Shown here piece by piece: positions 15,123-23,535 of a stretch of 40,634 nucleotides of DNA. Positions within the stretch are counted from its first letter, which is position 1. Each line of letters starts with the position of its first letter. The stretch is from NCBI GenBank assembly GCA_013044295.1, contig JABEUU010000072.1, forward strand, positions 1 through 40,634. Reading direction: 5' to 3'. Made by a program: the position numbers and the translations under genes. The stretch is from Candidatus Dormiibacterota bacterium. Lineage in GTDB: Bacteria; Chloroflexota; Dormibacteria; Aeolococcales; Bog-877. Under the pieces are notes generated by a model. It was given only the letters and a program-made list of their open reading frames with translations. It made no database searches and was not told where the DNA came from.

Positions 15123-16522
15123 GGCTGAGCGCGGCCGTCGGACTGGGCAAACTAGTCGGTTCGGCCAGTCGGCGCCTTCGACTCGGCGGGGGAACCACCC
15201 TGCCTGGGGATGTCGCTCGGGCGATCGACCCTCGCGTGCTCGCCAAGCTTGCGGCCAGCCTCACCGGGGGCACGGTGCTGGTGACCGGCACCAACGGCAA
15301 GACCTCCACCGCCGCCATGCTCCGCGCCATCGCCGGCACGGCCGGCTGGCGTGCGGGTGGCAACCCCAGCGGCTCGAACCTGGTGTTCGGCCTAACCGCT
15401 GCCACTCTGGACCGAGCCGACCGCCACTGCCGGGTGCCCCTGGACTGGATGATTCTGGAAGTCGACGAGCTGAGTGCGCCTCAGGCCGTGGCCGAGATCC
15501 AACCTCGGGGACTGGTGGTTCTGAACGCGTTTCGCGACCAGCTGGACCGGTCCTTCGAGGTGGAGCAGATCGCCAGCCGTCTGGAGTCGGCGGTCAATCG
15601 ACTGCCGCCGACCAGCTTCTGGGTCGGCAACGCCGACGACCCCCGGGTGGCCCTGATCGGGGCGGAGCCGGGCAGCAGGTCGCACCGCTCCCGGATTCTC
15701 TTCGGACTCGACGACCCCAGCGCCGCCCGGGCAGGCCTGCCTGTCGTGGCGGACGCCCGAGACTGCCCCCGCTGCCGCGGCGAGCTCGAATTCACCACGG
15801 TTTACTACGCTCATTGCGGTGAGTACGCCTGCCCCAACTGCGGCTTCACCAGGCCGGCACCGGCGGTTCGGGCCACTCAGATCCAGCTGTTCGGACTCGA
15901 TTCCCTCCAGCTCCGGATGGTCGACGCCGCGGGCCTGGGCACCTCGATCTCGGTCCCCTTGGGAGGTGTCTTCAACGCTGCCAACGCGGCCGCTGCCTTC
16001 GCCACGGCCACGGCCATGGGAGCCACAGGGGCCCAGGTCAACTCCGCCCTGGCCACCTTCCAGCCCGCCTTCGGGCGCTCCCAACTGGCCACCTGGAAAG
16101 GGGCCAGGGTCCGCCTCATGCTGGCCAAGAATCCCGCCGGAATGGGCGAGAACCTGGCCTCGCTGGCGACCCTAGACGCCAGCCCAGTCGTGGCCATCGC
16201 CCTCAACGACGGGATCGCCGACGGGCGCGACATCTCGTGGATCTGGGACGTCGACCTTGAAGGTCTGGCACGTGCTCGGCGGCTGACCATCGTGGCGTCT
16301 GGTACCCGCACCCGCGACCTGGTGTTGAGGCTGGCCTATGCCGGCTTCGAGCCAGACCGGATCCGGGTCTGCCCGGAGCCCGGGGCAGCTCTCGACGCAC
16401 TCGCGGAGATGGCCACGCCCGGCGTCCCCGCGCCGGCTCTGCTCACCTACACGGCTATGCTCAACTGGCAGCGCCAGCTGGTGCGCTCGGGGGCGAGCCA
16501 GCCATTCCGGGAGGCCGTGTGA
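15104..16522 (+). CDS. murT: Lipid II isoglutaminyl synthase, catalytic subunit MurT
   Basis: 472 aa. A Mur-ligase central domain has the P-loop TGTNGKTST (residues 61-69) and the NPSGSNL segment. A four-Cys zinc ribbon is inserted at 221-246 (CPRC...CPNC), the hallmark of MurT. A DUF1727-type C-terminal domain follows (KNPAGMGENL; LNDGIADGRDISWIWDVD). MurT activates the alpha-carboxyl of D-Glu in lipid II, and GatD supplies ammonia to give D-isoglutamine. It overlaps ispE by 19 bp and gatD by 4 bp (GTGA). The pair is common in Gram-positive lineages and supports a thick or amidated peptidoglycan here. Confidence 0.95.
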   Translation: MAGPDLRLSAAVGLGKLVGSASRRLRLGGGTTLPGDVARAIDPRVLAKLAASLTGGTVLVTGTNGKTSTAAMLRAIAGTAGWRAGGNPSGSNLVFGLTAATLDRADRHCRVPLDWMILEVDELSAPQAVAEIQPRGLVVLNAFRDQLDRSFEVEQIASRLESAVNRLPPTSFWVGNADDPRVALIGAEPGSRSHRSRILFGLDDPSAARAGLPVVADARDCPRCRGELEFTTVYYAHCGEYACPNCGFTRPAPAVRATQIQLFGLDSLQLRMVDAAGLGTSISVPLGGVFNAANAAAAFATATAMGATGAQVNSALATFQPAFGRSQLATWKGARVRLMLAKNPAGMGENLASLATLDASPVVAIALNDGIADGRDISWIWDVDLEGLARARRLTIVASGTRTRDLVLRLAYAGFEPDRIRVCPEPGAALDALAEMATPGVPAPALLTYTAMLNWQRQLVRSGASQPFREAV

Positions 16523-17331
16523 GCAGCACCCGCCTGGTACTTGGCTGGCTCTACCCACGGGAGATGAACCTCTACGGCGACCGCGGCAACGTGCTGGCTC
16601 TGACCCACCGCGCCGAGCGTCGGGGCCTGCACCTGGAAGTGGTGATGATCGGGCTCGAAGCAGAGGCCGCGAGCCTGATCCCCGCCTGCTCTGGATTCTT
16701 CATAGGGGGCGGCCAGGACCTTGACCAGGTCACGGTGGCGGAGGACCTGGTTGGTCGCAAGGGCCCGTCTCTCACGACCGCGATCTCGAAGGGAGCGCCC
16801 CTGCTGGGCGTTTGCGCGGGGTTCCAGCTGCTGGGCAGCCACTACCTGACCCAGGAGGGCACCAGCATCCCCGGCCTGGGTCTTCTGCCGATGCACACGG
16901 TGGCTGGCTCGGAGCGGTTGGTCGGGAACCTGCTGGTGGAGGCGGACCCAGGGCTCGGGCTGCGGGCGCCGCTGCTGGTTGGGTTCGAAAATCACAGCGG
17001 CCGGACCGAGCTCGCCCCCGGGGTGACTCCCCTGGGCAGGGTTGTGCGCGGCGGAGGGAACACCGGGCACAGCGGCTTCGAGGGCGCCTGGTGTGGGAAC
17101 GTGCTCGGCACCTACCTGCATGGCCCGCTGCTACCCAAGAACCCTCAGCTGGCGGATTGGTGGCTGGGCGCCGCGCTGGCCTGCGCCGGCGAAGATCCGG
17201 AGCTCGCCGAATTGGACGACTCCCTGGAGGAGGCCGCTCGGGTCGAGGCGATCGCCAGGACCATGCACCCGGACCGGGCGCCCCGGCTACGACTGCTGGG
17301 TCGAGGTTTGGGGCCTAGGGGAGCTGGTTGA
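16519..17331 (+). CDS. gatD: Lipid II isoglutaminyl synthase, glutamine amidotransferase subunit GatD
   Basis: 270 aa class I glutamine amidotransferase. Cys99 in LLGVCAGFQLLG is the nucleophile, and His201 in TYLHGPLLPKNPQLADWW is the catalytic His. The N-terminal YPREMNLYGDRGN and FENHSGRTEL segments are typical of GatD/CobQ-like proteins. It hydrolyses glutamine and channels ammonia to MurT. GTG start overlaps the murT stop. At 270 aa it is slightly longer than many GatD proteins (about 240-250) because of an acidic then Arg/Gly-rich tail. Its end overlaps the convergent lipoprotein gene by 17 bp. Confidence 0.95.
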   Translation: MSSTRLVLGWLYPREMNLYGDRGNVLALTHRAERRGLHLEVVMIGLEAEAASLIPACSGFFIGGGQDLDQVTVAEDLVGRKGPSLTTAISKGAPLLGVCAGFQLLGSHYLTQEGTSIPGLGLLPMHTVAGSERLVGNLLVEADPGLGLRAPLLVGFENHSGRTELAPGVTPLGRVVRGGGNTGHSGFEGAWCGNVLGTYLHGPLLPKNPQLADWWLGAALACAGEDPELAELDDSLEEAARVEAIARTMHPDRAPRLRLLGRGLGPRGAG

Positions 17332-18268
17332 GGGAGCTGGGCAGAGGCAGCTGCCCGGGGACAATGTCGGTCGGCGTCTGAATTTTGAAGGTGGCCCGGT
17401 ACTGACCGAAGTTGGCCGAGAAGTTTGCTGTCAGCCCCAGGCTTCCTCGGGGCGCCCGAGTCTGGCTGGGGGCCAGCAGCGCCAGCGCCCCCAGGTTCAC
17501 GGAGACACCGCCGTTGAACGCCTCCTCCTGGGGCAGGTGCGTCTTGGTGGCGATGTACACGTCACCGGTCGACGGCCCGAACTGGAGCAGCTGGGCGAGG
17601 CCTGCAAGGGGGATCGCGGAAGGGGTCGCGCTGCTGCTCGCAGTGCTCAGCGCCGAGCTGAAGATCTTCTCCAAACCAGCGCTGGTCACCACGGCGTGAA
17701 TGTGGTCGACCTCCACCCCGTCCCGGGACAGAGGCCCACTGCTGGTCACGGTCGCCCCGCCCTGGGCCAGGGTGCCGAGGCTCTTGAGTTCGGCGGGGAG
17801 ATTGGTCAGGGATGATGGCAGGGGAGCAACCCCGCCGGCGCCGGTCGGCACCGCGCCCTCGCGGTACCACTGCTGTCCGTTCAGGCTCGCGTAGGAGTTG
17901 CCGCCGACCTCGACCAGCTGCAACGGGGTTGCCAGGAAGGCCGGCGCGTCGTACGTGATTCGGAACTCGGTCGGGCTCTGAAAGTCGATGGTCCCGCTGA
18001 CCGGGCCTGAGTTGAGCTCGGTCTGGAGCTTGGCCAGCTGCTGCTGGCTGCTCGCCGCCAGACCGCTCACCCCCGTCAGGGTCATGTTCAGGCCACCCTT
18101 GAAGGTCACCTGAAAGCTGGTGGCGAAGGCACTGGAGTTGGCTGAGCCCAAGAGCTTGGCCGCGACCGCGTGAGAGTTCCTGGTACTGGAAGTCGCGGCC
18201 GCCCCGCAGCCGACCAGAACCAGCGCTCCTGTCATCGCCGCCGCCGCGATCAGAGTCCTTTGCATCAT
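17315..18268 (-). CDS. LppX/LprG-like lipoprotein
   Basis: 317 aa from ATG at 18268; the ATG three bases later is equivalent, and the track ORF extends too far upstream. The signal peptide MMQRTLIAAAAMTGALVLVGCG carries a lipobox with Cys21-22 (LVGC), so it is lipid-anchored outside the membrane. The mature part is Ser/Ala-rich with repeated beta-strand patterns (GTIDFQSPTEFRITYDAP; NFGQYRATFKIQTPTDIVPG) like the LppX_LprAFG fold, which holds a hydrophobic pocket for lipids. It may carry lipid or glycolipid between membrane and wall. It stands alone, convergent with gatD and divergent from ppk1. Confidence 0.8.
   Translation of the reverse strand: MMQRTLIAAAAMTGALVLVGCGAAATSSTRNSHAVAAKLLGSANSSAFATSFQVTFKGGLNMTLTGVSGLAASSQQQLAKLQTELNSGPVSGTIDFQSPTEFRITYDAPAFLATPLQLVEVGGNSYASLNGQQWYREGAVPTGAGGVAPLPSSLTNLPAELKSLGTLAQGGATVTSSGPLSRDGVEVDHIHAVVTSAGLEKIFSSALSTASSSATPSAIPLAGLAQLLQFGPSTGDVYIATKTHLPQEEAFNGGVSVNLGALALLAPSQTRAPRGSLGLTANFSANFGQYRATFKIQTPTDIVPGQLPLPSSLNQLP
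17339..17356. terminator. Hairpin after gatD, inside tail of convergent lipoprotein gene
   Basis: GGGCAG-AGGCAG-CTGCCC is a perfect 6-bp stem with a 6-nt loop, 7 bp past the gatD stop. It is part of the last codons of the convergent lipoprotein gene. There is no U-tract, so terminator function is only plausible. Confidence 0.4.
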
Positions 18269-18358
18269 CTCGCGATGGTACCTAGAATGCGGGCCACCAC
18301 ACCCGCCTGCAACCTGTTCGCGACAGGCCAGGCACCGCCGCCCCGGGCGGCTCCGTAG

Positions 18359-18364
18359 TAGCGT
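18359..18364 (+). promoter_or_regulatory. -10-like box for ppk1 (leaderless type)
   Basis: TAGCGT ends 7 nt before the ppk1 GTG (18372). No Shine-Dalgarno lies between them, so the message may start at or next to the GTG. Confidence 0.4.
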
Positions 18365-18371
18365 ACACGGG

Positions 18372-20582
18372 GTGGCGGACGACCCCCGGCGGCGCAAACG
18401 GCCCGCGCGAGGGGCCAAACCCTCCCGGCCGACCCGCCTGCGCGCGGTGACTGGAGGAGTGGGCGCCGCCGCCGATCCTCTCAGCGACCCCTCGAGCTAC
18501 ATCAACCGTGAGTTGAGCTGGCTGGACTTCGATGCCAGGGTGCTGGCTGAGGCCCAGGACCCGAGGGTTCCTCTCCTAGAGCGGCTCCGGTTCCTCGCCA
18601 TCACGGCCAACAACCTGGATGAGTTCTACATGATCCGGGTCGCATCCTTGAAGCGGCAGCTGGGCGAGCACGTGCAGGCCACCCACGCCGACCAGATGAC
18701 CGCCACCGAGCAGCTCCAGGCGATCACCATGCGGAGTCAGGAGCTGGTCGCCGCCCAGCTCCGATGCCTGCTCACCGAGGTGGTCCCGGCCCTGGAGGAG
18801 AAGCGGGTGCGCCTGCTCCTGACCGGAGAGCCCCTGACGGCTCTAGAGCGAGCTCGCTGTGACGACTTCTTCGACCGCCAGCTCTACCCCCTCCTTACCC
18901 CGCTTGCGATCGACCCGGCGCACCCCTTCCCCTACCTGAGCAATCTCTCCTTGTCCATCGCGGTGGTGCTGGGCGAGCCGGGCGACCGCACCCCTCGAGT
19001 GGCCCGGGTCAAGGTGCCCTCCTTCCTGCCGCGGTTCTTTAGAGCCGGCGGCCAGGGCCCGTTCGTCCCCGTGGAGCGGATCATCGCAGAGCGCCTCGGC
19101 AGGCTCTTCCCAGGGATGGACATCCTCTCCCATGGGGTCTTTCGCATCACCAGGGACGCCGACTTCGACGTCGACGAAGACGAACCCGACCTGCTCTCCG
19201 CCATCGAGGAGGAGCTGCGGGAGCGCCGCTTCGGCGCCATCGTGAGAGTGGAGACCGGACCAGCCTTGGCGCCTGAGCTGATCAGCATGCTGGAGACCGA
19301 GCTGGGCGTCGGCCACCAGGACATTCAGCCGGTAGATGGAGTGCTTGACCTCACCGGTCTCTTCAGCGTCGCCGACGAGGTCGATCGGCCGGACCTCTCC
19401 TATTCCGCGTTCAGCGGCACCACGCCGCCCCGCCTGCTCAGCGTCCAAGATCAGGACCCTGACATCTTCGCGGTGGTGAGGCGCGGCGACGTCCTGGTCC
19501 AGCACCCCTACGACTCATTCGCCGCCACCACCGAGCGCTTCATAGAGCAGGCCGCCCGCGACCCCAAGGTAGTGGCGATCAAGCAAACGCTCTACCGGAC
19601 CAGCGGCGACACTCCGGTGATCGGAGCGTTGACCAGAGCGGCCGAGGATGGCAAGCAGGTGGTCGTGCTGGTGGAGATCAAGGCCCGCTTCGACGAGCAG
19701 AACAACATCCGCTGGGCCAGGCAGCTGGAACAGGTCGGTGCCCACGTCGCCTACGGTGTCCCGGGCCTCAAGACCCACGCCAAACTGGTGCTGGTGGTGC
19801 GCCAGGAGGAGGGCGGGGTGCGCTACTACGCGCATATTGGGACCGGCAACTACAACGCCGTCACCGCCCGGCAATACACCGACTTCGGCCTCCTCACGGC
19901 CCGCACCGAGATCACCGAGGAGGTGGCGGACCTCTTCAACTACCTGACCGGATACTCGCGGAAACGCGACTATCACTACCTCTGGGTCGCCCCCATCAAC
20001 GCCATCGAACGCTTTGAGGCGCTGATGGAGCGGGAGCTCGACCACCTTCGAGCCGGCCACCCGGCGGGGGTCATCATCAAGGTGAACGGGCTCACCGACG
20101 GGAGGGCCATGCGGGCGATCTACAACGCCTCTCGCCAAGGTCTGCCGATAAGGCTGTTGGTGCGCGGGATCTGCGCCCTCCGCCCGGAGGTTGCCGGCCT
20201 CAGTGCCAGCGTGGTGGTGCACAGCGTGATCGGACGGTTCCTCGAGCACGGCCGCGTCTTCGCCTTCGAGAATGGAGGGCAACCGGAGGTCTTCATGGGC
20301 AGTTCCGACCTGATGGGGCGCAACCTCTATCGGCGGGTGGAATGCGTCGTGCCCCTGCACGACGCCCAGGCCCGCCGAGAGGTCCTCGATGTACTGGAGA
20401 TGATGTGGCAGGATCGCCGGCAGAGTTGGCAACTGGCCGCGGATGGCAGTTGGAGCCGGGTCGATCCCGACTCCTTGGAACCCGGCATTCAGGAGCGCTT
20501 GATCGAGCGGGCCAAGGCCAGGCCGCTGAGTTGGGAGAGTCCGCGCCCCGAGGGAGGAGGCCGTGAACGCAGATCAGGCTAG
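18372..20582 (+). CDS. ppk1: Polyphosphate kinase 1
   Basis: 736 aa. A short Arg-rich N-terminus is followed by the PPK1 opening YINRELSWLDFDARVL and the N-terminal helical domain. Two phospholipase-D-like catalytic domains follow. The phospho-acceptor His469 lies in GLKTHAKLVLVV (His435 in E. coli), and His626 in RFLEHGRVFAFENGG matches E. coli His592. IKQTLYRTSGDTPV and HIGTGNYN are other family motifs. It makes polyphosphate from ATP, reversibly. GTG start behind a TAGCGT box. The stop overlaps the PPOX gene by 20 bp. Confidence 0.96.
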   Translation: MADDPRRRKRPARGAKPSRPTRLRAVTGGVGAAADPLSDPSSYINRELSWLDFDARVLAEAQDPRVPLLERLRFLAITANNLDEFYMIRVASLKRQLGEHVQATHADQMTATEQLQAITMRSQELVAAQLRCLLTEVVPALEEKRVRLLLTGEPLTALERARCDDFFDRQLYPLLTPLAIDPAHPFPYLSNLSLSIAVVLGEPGDRTPRVARVKVPSFLPRFFRAGGQGPFVPVERIIAERLGRLFPGMDILSHGVFRITRDADFDVDEDEPDLLSAIEEELRERRFGAIVRVETGPALAPELISMLETELGVGHQDIQPVDGVLDLTGLFSVADEVDRPDLSYSAFSGTTPPRLLSVQDQDPDIFAVVRRGDVLVQHPYDSFAATTERFIEQAARDPKVVAIKQTLYRTSGDTPVIGALTRAAEDGKQVVVLVEIKARFDEQNNIRWARQLEQVGAHVAYGVPGLKTHAKLVLVVRQEEGGVRYYAHIGTGNYNAVTARQYTDFGLLTARTEITEEVADLFNYLTGYSRKRDYHYLWVAPINAIERFEALMERELDHLRAGHPAGVIIKVNGLTDGRAMRAIYNASRQGLPIRLLVRGICALRPEVAGLSASVVVHSVIGRFLEHGRVFAFENGGQPEVFMGSSDLMGRNLYRRVECVVPLHDAQARREVLDVLEMMWQDRRQSWQLAADGSWSRVDPDSLEPGIQERLIERAKARPLSWESPRPEGGGRERRSG

Positions 20583-20973
20583 GGAGTTCCTGGGCGACAA
20601 CCACCGTTCGGTGCTGGCCACCTATCGCCGCGACCAGAGCGTCCAGATGTCTCCGGTTGTGGCCGGAGTCGACCAGGATGGACGGGTCGTGATCAGCAGC
20701 CGGGAGCGGGCGGCCAAGACCCTCAACTTGAGGCGGGACCCCAGGGCGGCGCTGGTGGCCTTCACCGACTCCTTTTATGGGCCATGGGCGATGGTCTGGG
20801 GCCAGGCGGAGGTCGTCTCCCTACCCCAGGCGCTGCCCCTGCTGGAGGATTACTACCGCCGGATCCTGGGCGAACACCCGGACTGGGACGACTACCGCCA
20901 GGCGATGCGGGACGAGCATCGGGTGCTGCTGCGGATCGCCATCACTCAGGCCGGCCCGGTCCGCCTCGGCTGA
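20563..20973 (+). CDS. PPOX-class (pyridoxamine-phosphate-oxidase-like) flavin/F420-binding protein
   Basis: 136 aa split-barrel protein. HRSVLATYRRDQSVQMSPVVAGVDQDGRVVISS and KTLNLRRDPRAALVAFT are typical of small PPOX-fold, often F420-dependent, oxidoreductases of Actinobacteria and Chloroflexi. The substrate cannot be read from sequence, and FMN binding is equally possible. It starts with GTG inside the end of ppk1 (20-bp overlap) and ends 7 bp before rpiA, so the three genes form one transcription unit. An N-terminal NADQAREFL helix precedes the barrel. Confidence 0.82.
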   Translation: MNADQAREFLGDNHRSVLATYRRDQSVQMSPVVAGVDQDGRVVISSRERAAKTLNLRRDPRAALVAFTDSFYGPWAMVWGQAEVVSLPQALPLLEDYYRRILGEHPDWDDYRQAMRDEHRVLLRIAITQAGPVRLG

Positions 20974-20980
20974 CCGGCGC

Positions 20981-21691
20981 ATGGCCGAGATCGACTTCCA
21001 GGCGGCGGTCGCTCAGGTCGGTGCCTTTGTCGCCGCCCTGATCGAGCCGGGCATGCGTCTGGGGCTGGGTACCGGGCGGACCACCAGCGCCTTTCTGGAA
21101 GCGCTCCGGCCCCGGCTCACCGGCCAATTCCCGATCACGGCGGTGTGCACCTCGGCCGCCACCGAGGAGCATGCCCGCTCGCTGGGCATCACCGTCGTCG
21201 CCTCGACCACGATCCCCCTCGACCTTGACATCGACGGCGCCGACGAGATCGACCCGGCCCTGGACCTCATCAAGGGTGGCGGCGGAGCCATGGTCAGGGA
21301 GAAGGTCGTGGCGGAGCGGAGCCGACGCTTCTGGGTGATTGCCGACGCGGGCAAACTGGTGCCCCGGCTGGGAGAGCGTCACCCGGTGCCTCTGGAGGTC
21401 CTCCCCTTCGACTGGGAGGGCACCGCCGCCAGGGTGGCGCACGTGACGGGTGCTACACCCATCCGCCGCGGCCAGCAGGCGCCCTTCGTCACGGACAATG
21501 GCAACTTCGTGCTCGATCTCCCCTACCGAGACCGCCGCCTGGCGCCCGCAGAGCTGGCCCGGGCCATGGAGGTCATCCCCGGCATCGTCGGACACGGCCT
21601 CTTCCTGCGGACAGCGACCGCGGCTTTGATCTCCGACGGTCAATCGGTCACCGTCTTGGGAGATCTGCAGCATCGGCGCGATCCCCTCTGA
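20981..21691 (+). CDS. rpiA: Ribose-5-phosphate isomerase A
   Basis: 236 aa from ATG 20981; the track ORF starts much earlier in another gene. RpiA motifs are GLGTGRTTSAFLEAL (phosphate loop), DIDGADEIDPALDLIKGGGGAMVREKVVA (active-site Asp residues, Lys and catalytic Glu), DAGKLVPRLG, and VTDNGNFVLDL. It interconverts ribose-5-phosphate and ribulose-5-phosphate in the pentose phosphate pathway. It follows the PPOX gene by 7 bp and is closed by a perfect 10-bp stem hairpin that begins on the last base of its stop codon. Confidence 0.95.
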   Translation: MAEIDFQAAVAQVGAFVAALIEPGMRLGLGTGRTTSAFLEALRPRLTGQFPITAVCTSAATEEHARSLGITVVASTTIPLDLDIDGADEIDPALDLIKGGGGAMVREKVVAERSRRFWVIADAGKLVPRLGERHPVPLEVLPFDWEGTAARVAHVTGATPIRRGQQAPFVTDNGNFVLDLPYRDRRLAPAELARAMEVIPGIVGHGLFLRTATAALISDGQSVTVLGDLQHRRDPL

Positions 21692-21713
21692 GCGCGGCTG
21701 TTTCAGCCGCGCT
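21691..21713. terminator. Bidirectional terminator-like hairpin between rpiA and a convergent gene
   Basis: AGCGCGGCTG-TTT-CAGCCGCGCT is a perfect 10-bp stem with a 3-nt loop. It starts on the final A of the rpiA TGA and covers the stop codon and last codons of the convergent membrane protein gene. There is no long U-tract on either side. Confidence 0.6.
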
Positions 21714-22182
21714 TGCGGCGGCGGTTGAGCCCTAGGATCAAGCCCATGGGAATGACCACTCCCAGGAATCCCGTCACCACTGCAATCCCGTCCGGGAGTT
21801 GCTTGGGGTTGGACATTCCGACATAGGAGAAGACGGCCGACAGAGCCGCGATCACCAGGATCACCACGATCGCCAGGATCAGCACCCAGTTCTCGTTCTC
21901 GGTGCGGCTCAGGATGAAGTTGGGCCAGCGGTTGCGGACGAAGCGATAGACGTTGATCCCGCTCAGGCTGTTCAGGATCAGGGCGCTGATCACCGCGCTG
22001 ACCGCGACTCCCCAGCGGAAGGCGCTCAACTGCGAGATCACCCAGGCGGAGAAGTTGACCACCAGAAGACCAATTGGGGTGGCCAGCCCGATGACTGGCA
22101 GAATGCACGAGCGCCAGTCCTCGGGGAGCGGGATGAAGATCCCATTTTGAACTGCGCTCCCGCTGCGCCGGAGCCGGCTCAC
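21703..22182 (-). CDS. Small membrane protein, unknown function
   Basis: The track ORF starts at 22293, but the first 37 residues look non-coding. I prefer GTG 22182, giving about 159 aa; the start is uncertain. Roughly four TM helices are visible: WRSCILPVIGLATPIGLLVV, a WGVAVSAVISALIL segment, WVLILAIVVILVIAALSAV and AVVTGFLGVVIPMGLILGL. The last ends in a basic tail RRRKRG that fits an inside-positive C-terminus. No motif or family is recognised. It is divergent from the MarP-like protease gene and convergent with rpiA. Confidence 0.6.
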   Translation of the reverse strand: MSRLRRSGSAVQNGIFIPLPEDWRSCILPVIGLATPIGLLVVNFSAWVISQLSAFRWGVAVSAVISALILNSLSGINVYRFVRNRWPNFILSRTENENWVLILAIVVILVIAALSAVFSYVGMSNPKQLPDGIAVVTGFLGVVIPMGLILGLNRRRKRG

Positions 22183-22308
22183 CCGCCCTGTACCGCTACG
22201 CTCTGTGTCCAAACTCTCACTTGCATATGTGGGGGTCCCTCCGGCATTGTGGCGAAGTTCGGTGGGGCCCATCACCGGTGCCGGTGGTCGCATGATGGCA
22301 GGAGGAGC

Positions 22309-23487
22309 ATGGACCTAGTCGATCTGGTGATCATTCTGGCCCTCATCTACGCGGGGCTGAGCGGTTACCGCCGCGGGTTCGTCTACTCGGTCTTTTCCTT
22401 GGTGGGCTTGCTGGCGGGCCTGGGGCTGGGGTCGTGGGTCGCCACCACCGTCCCGCCCTTGCTGCCGGGATACAGCGGCACCATTCGCACGGTCATAGCG
22501 ATCGGGCTGCTGCTGACTCTCGCCTTTCTCGGCGACGCCCTGGGGGCGCTGTTGGGGGCCCGCCTGCGCACCACCGCCCTGCGCCGGCGCCTGGGAGCGC
22601 TGGACGCCTTCCTCGGATCGGCGTGGGGCCTGCTGGTGGTGCTCATGGTCAGCTGGTATCTCGGGCTGGTTTTCGCCCAGGGCCCGATCCAGCCTCTGGC
22701 GGCCCAGATCCAGGGGTCGGCGATCCTGCGGACCCTGGGCCGCCAACTTCCGGCGGGTCCGGCGTGGCTGGGCGGCCTGCAGCATGTCTTCACCGACGTG
22801 CCGTTTCCGCAGGTGTTCGCCAACCTCATCCCGCCCCTGCCTGGGCCGGTGCGGCTGCCGGGCAACCTCGGCGGTGACGCCGCGATCACCCAGGACGCCG
22901 CCGAGACCGTGAAGGTGGTCAGCGTCGGCTGCGGCGGCCTGATCGAGGGCAGCGGATTCCCCGTCGCCGGCGACGTGGTGGTCACCAACGCCCATGTCGT
23001 GGCGGGCACCCACGGGACCACCGTGGCGGTGCCGGGCCGGGCTCTTGCCCTGGCGGCCCAGGTCGTGTTCTACGACCCGCGCACCGACCTCTCGCTGCTG
23101 CTGGTGCCCGGGCTCAACCTCACCCCGTTGCAATTCTCCAGCTCGGCTCAGAGGGGCACCCAAGGCGCGGTGATCGGCTATCCAGAGGGTGGCACAGAGC
23201 AGGTGGTGGGGGCCGCCGTGCAGGGCCAGATCCAAGCCGTGGGACGGGACATCTACGCGAACCAACTGGTCAGCCGCCAGATCTACATCCTGCAGGCTTC
23301 CGTGATCCCCGGCAATTCAGGCGGCCCTTTGGTCAACCTCCACGGGCAGGTCCTGGGCGTCGTCTTCGCCAAGTCGCTCGTGACCCAGGATCAGGGCTAC
23401 GCCCTGACCGCGGCTCAGGTCCTCCCAGACATCAATCGAGGTGACCAGACCCGCACACCTGTCTCCACGGGGGCGTGTGTCCAGTAG
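22309..23487 (+). CDS. CvpA-trypsin membrane serine protease, MarP-like
   Basis: 392 aa from ATG 22309, with Shine-Dalgarno GGAGGA 5 nt upstream; the track ORF extends too far. The N-terminal CvpA-like domain has about four TM helices (DLVDLVIILALIYAGLSGYRRG opening). The C-terminal chymotrypsin-fold domain is outside the membrane and holds a full triad: His229 (TNAHVV), Asp260 (RTDLSLL) and Ser337 (GNSGGPL). Cys in VGCGG and near the end (GACVQ) could form the disulfide seen in MarP. The layout equals M. tuberculosis MarP (Rv3671c), which acts in acid and oxidative stress resistance through cell-wall hydrolase processing. The role here is inferred. Confidence 0.88.
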   Translation: MDLVDLVIILALIYAGLSGYRRGFVYSVFSLVGLLAGLGLGSWVATTVPPLLPGYSGTIRTVIAIGLLLTLAFLGDALGALLGARLRTTALRRRLGALDAFLGSAWGLLVVLMVSWYLGLVFAQGPIQPLAAQIQGSAILRTLGRQLPAGPAWLGGLQHVFTDVPFPQVFANLIPPLPGPVRLPGNLGGDAAITQDAAETVKVVSVGCGGLIEGSGFPVAGDVVVTNAHVVAGTHGTTVAVPGRALALAAQVVFYDPRTDLSLLLVPGLNLTPLQFSSSAQRGTQGAVIGYPEGGTEQVVGAAVQGQIQAVGRDIYANQLVSRQIYILQASVIPGNSGGPLVNLHGQVLGVVFAKSLVTQDQGYALTAAQVLPDINRGDQTRTPVSTGACVQ

Positions 23488-23505
23488 CGCCAGATTGCCA
23501 TGTAG

Positions 23506-23529
23506 TTAGGCAACCTAATTAGTTAGACT
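23506..23529. promoter_or_regulatory. Operator-like palindrome and -10 box for marR-MFS operon
   Basis: TTAGGCAACCTAA (23506-23518) is a perfect 5-bp dyad around CAA, in an AT-rich patch unusual for this window, with a partial repeat TTAGTTAG following. TAGACT (23524-23529) is a -10-like box 6 nt before the MarR ATG. A MarR dimer here would block its own promoter. The palindrome fits the size of MarR operators, but the binding is inferred. Confidence 0.55.
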
Positions 23530-23535
23530 TACCAT

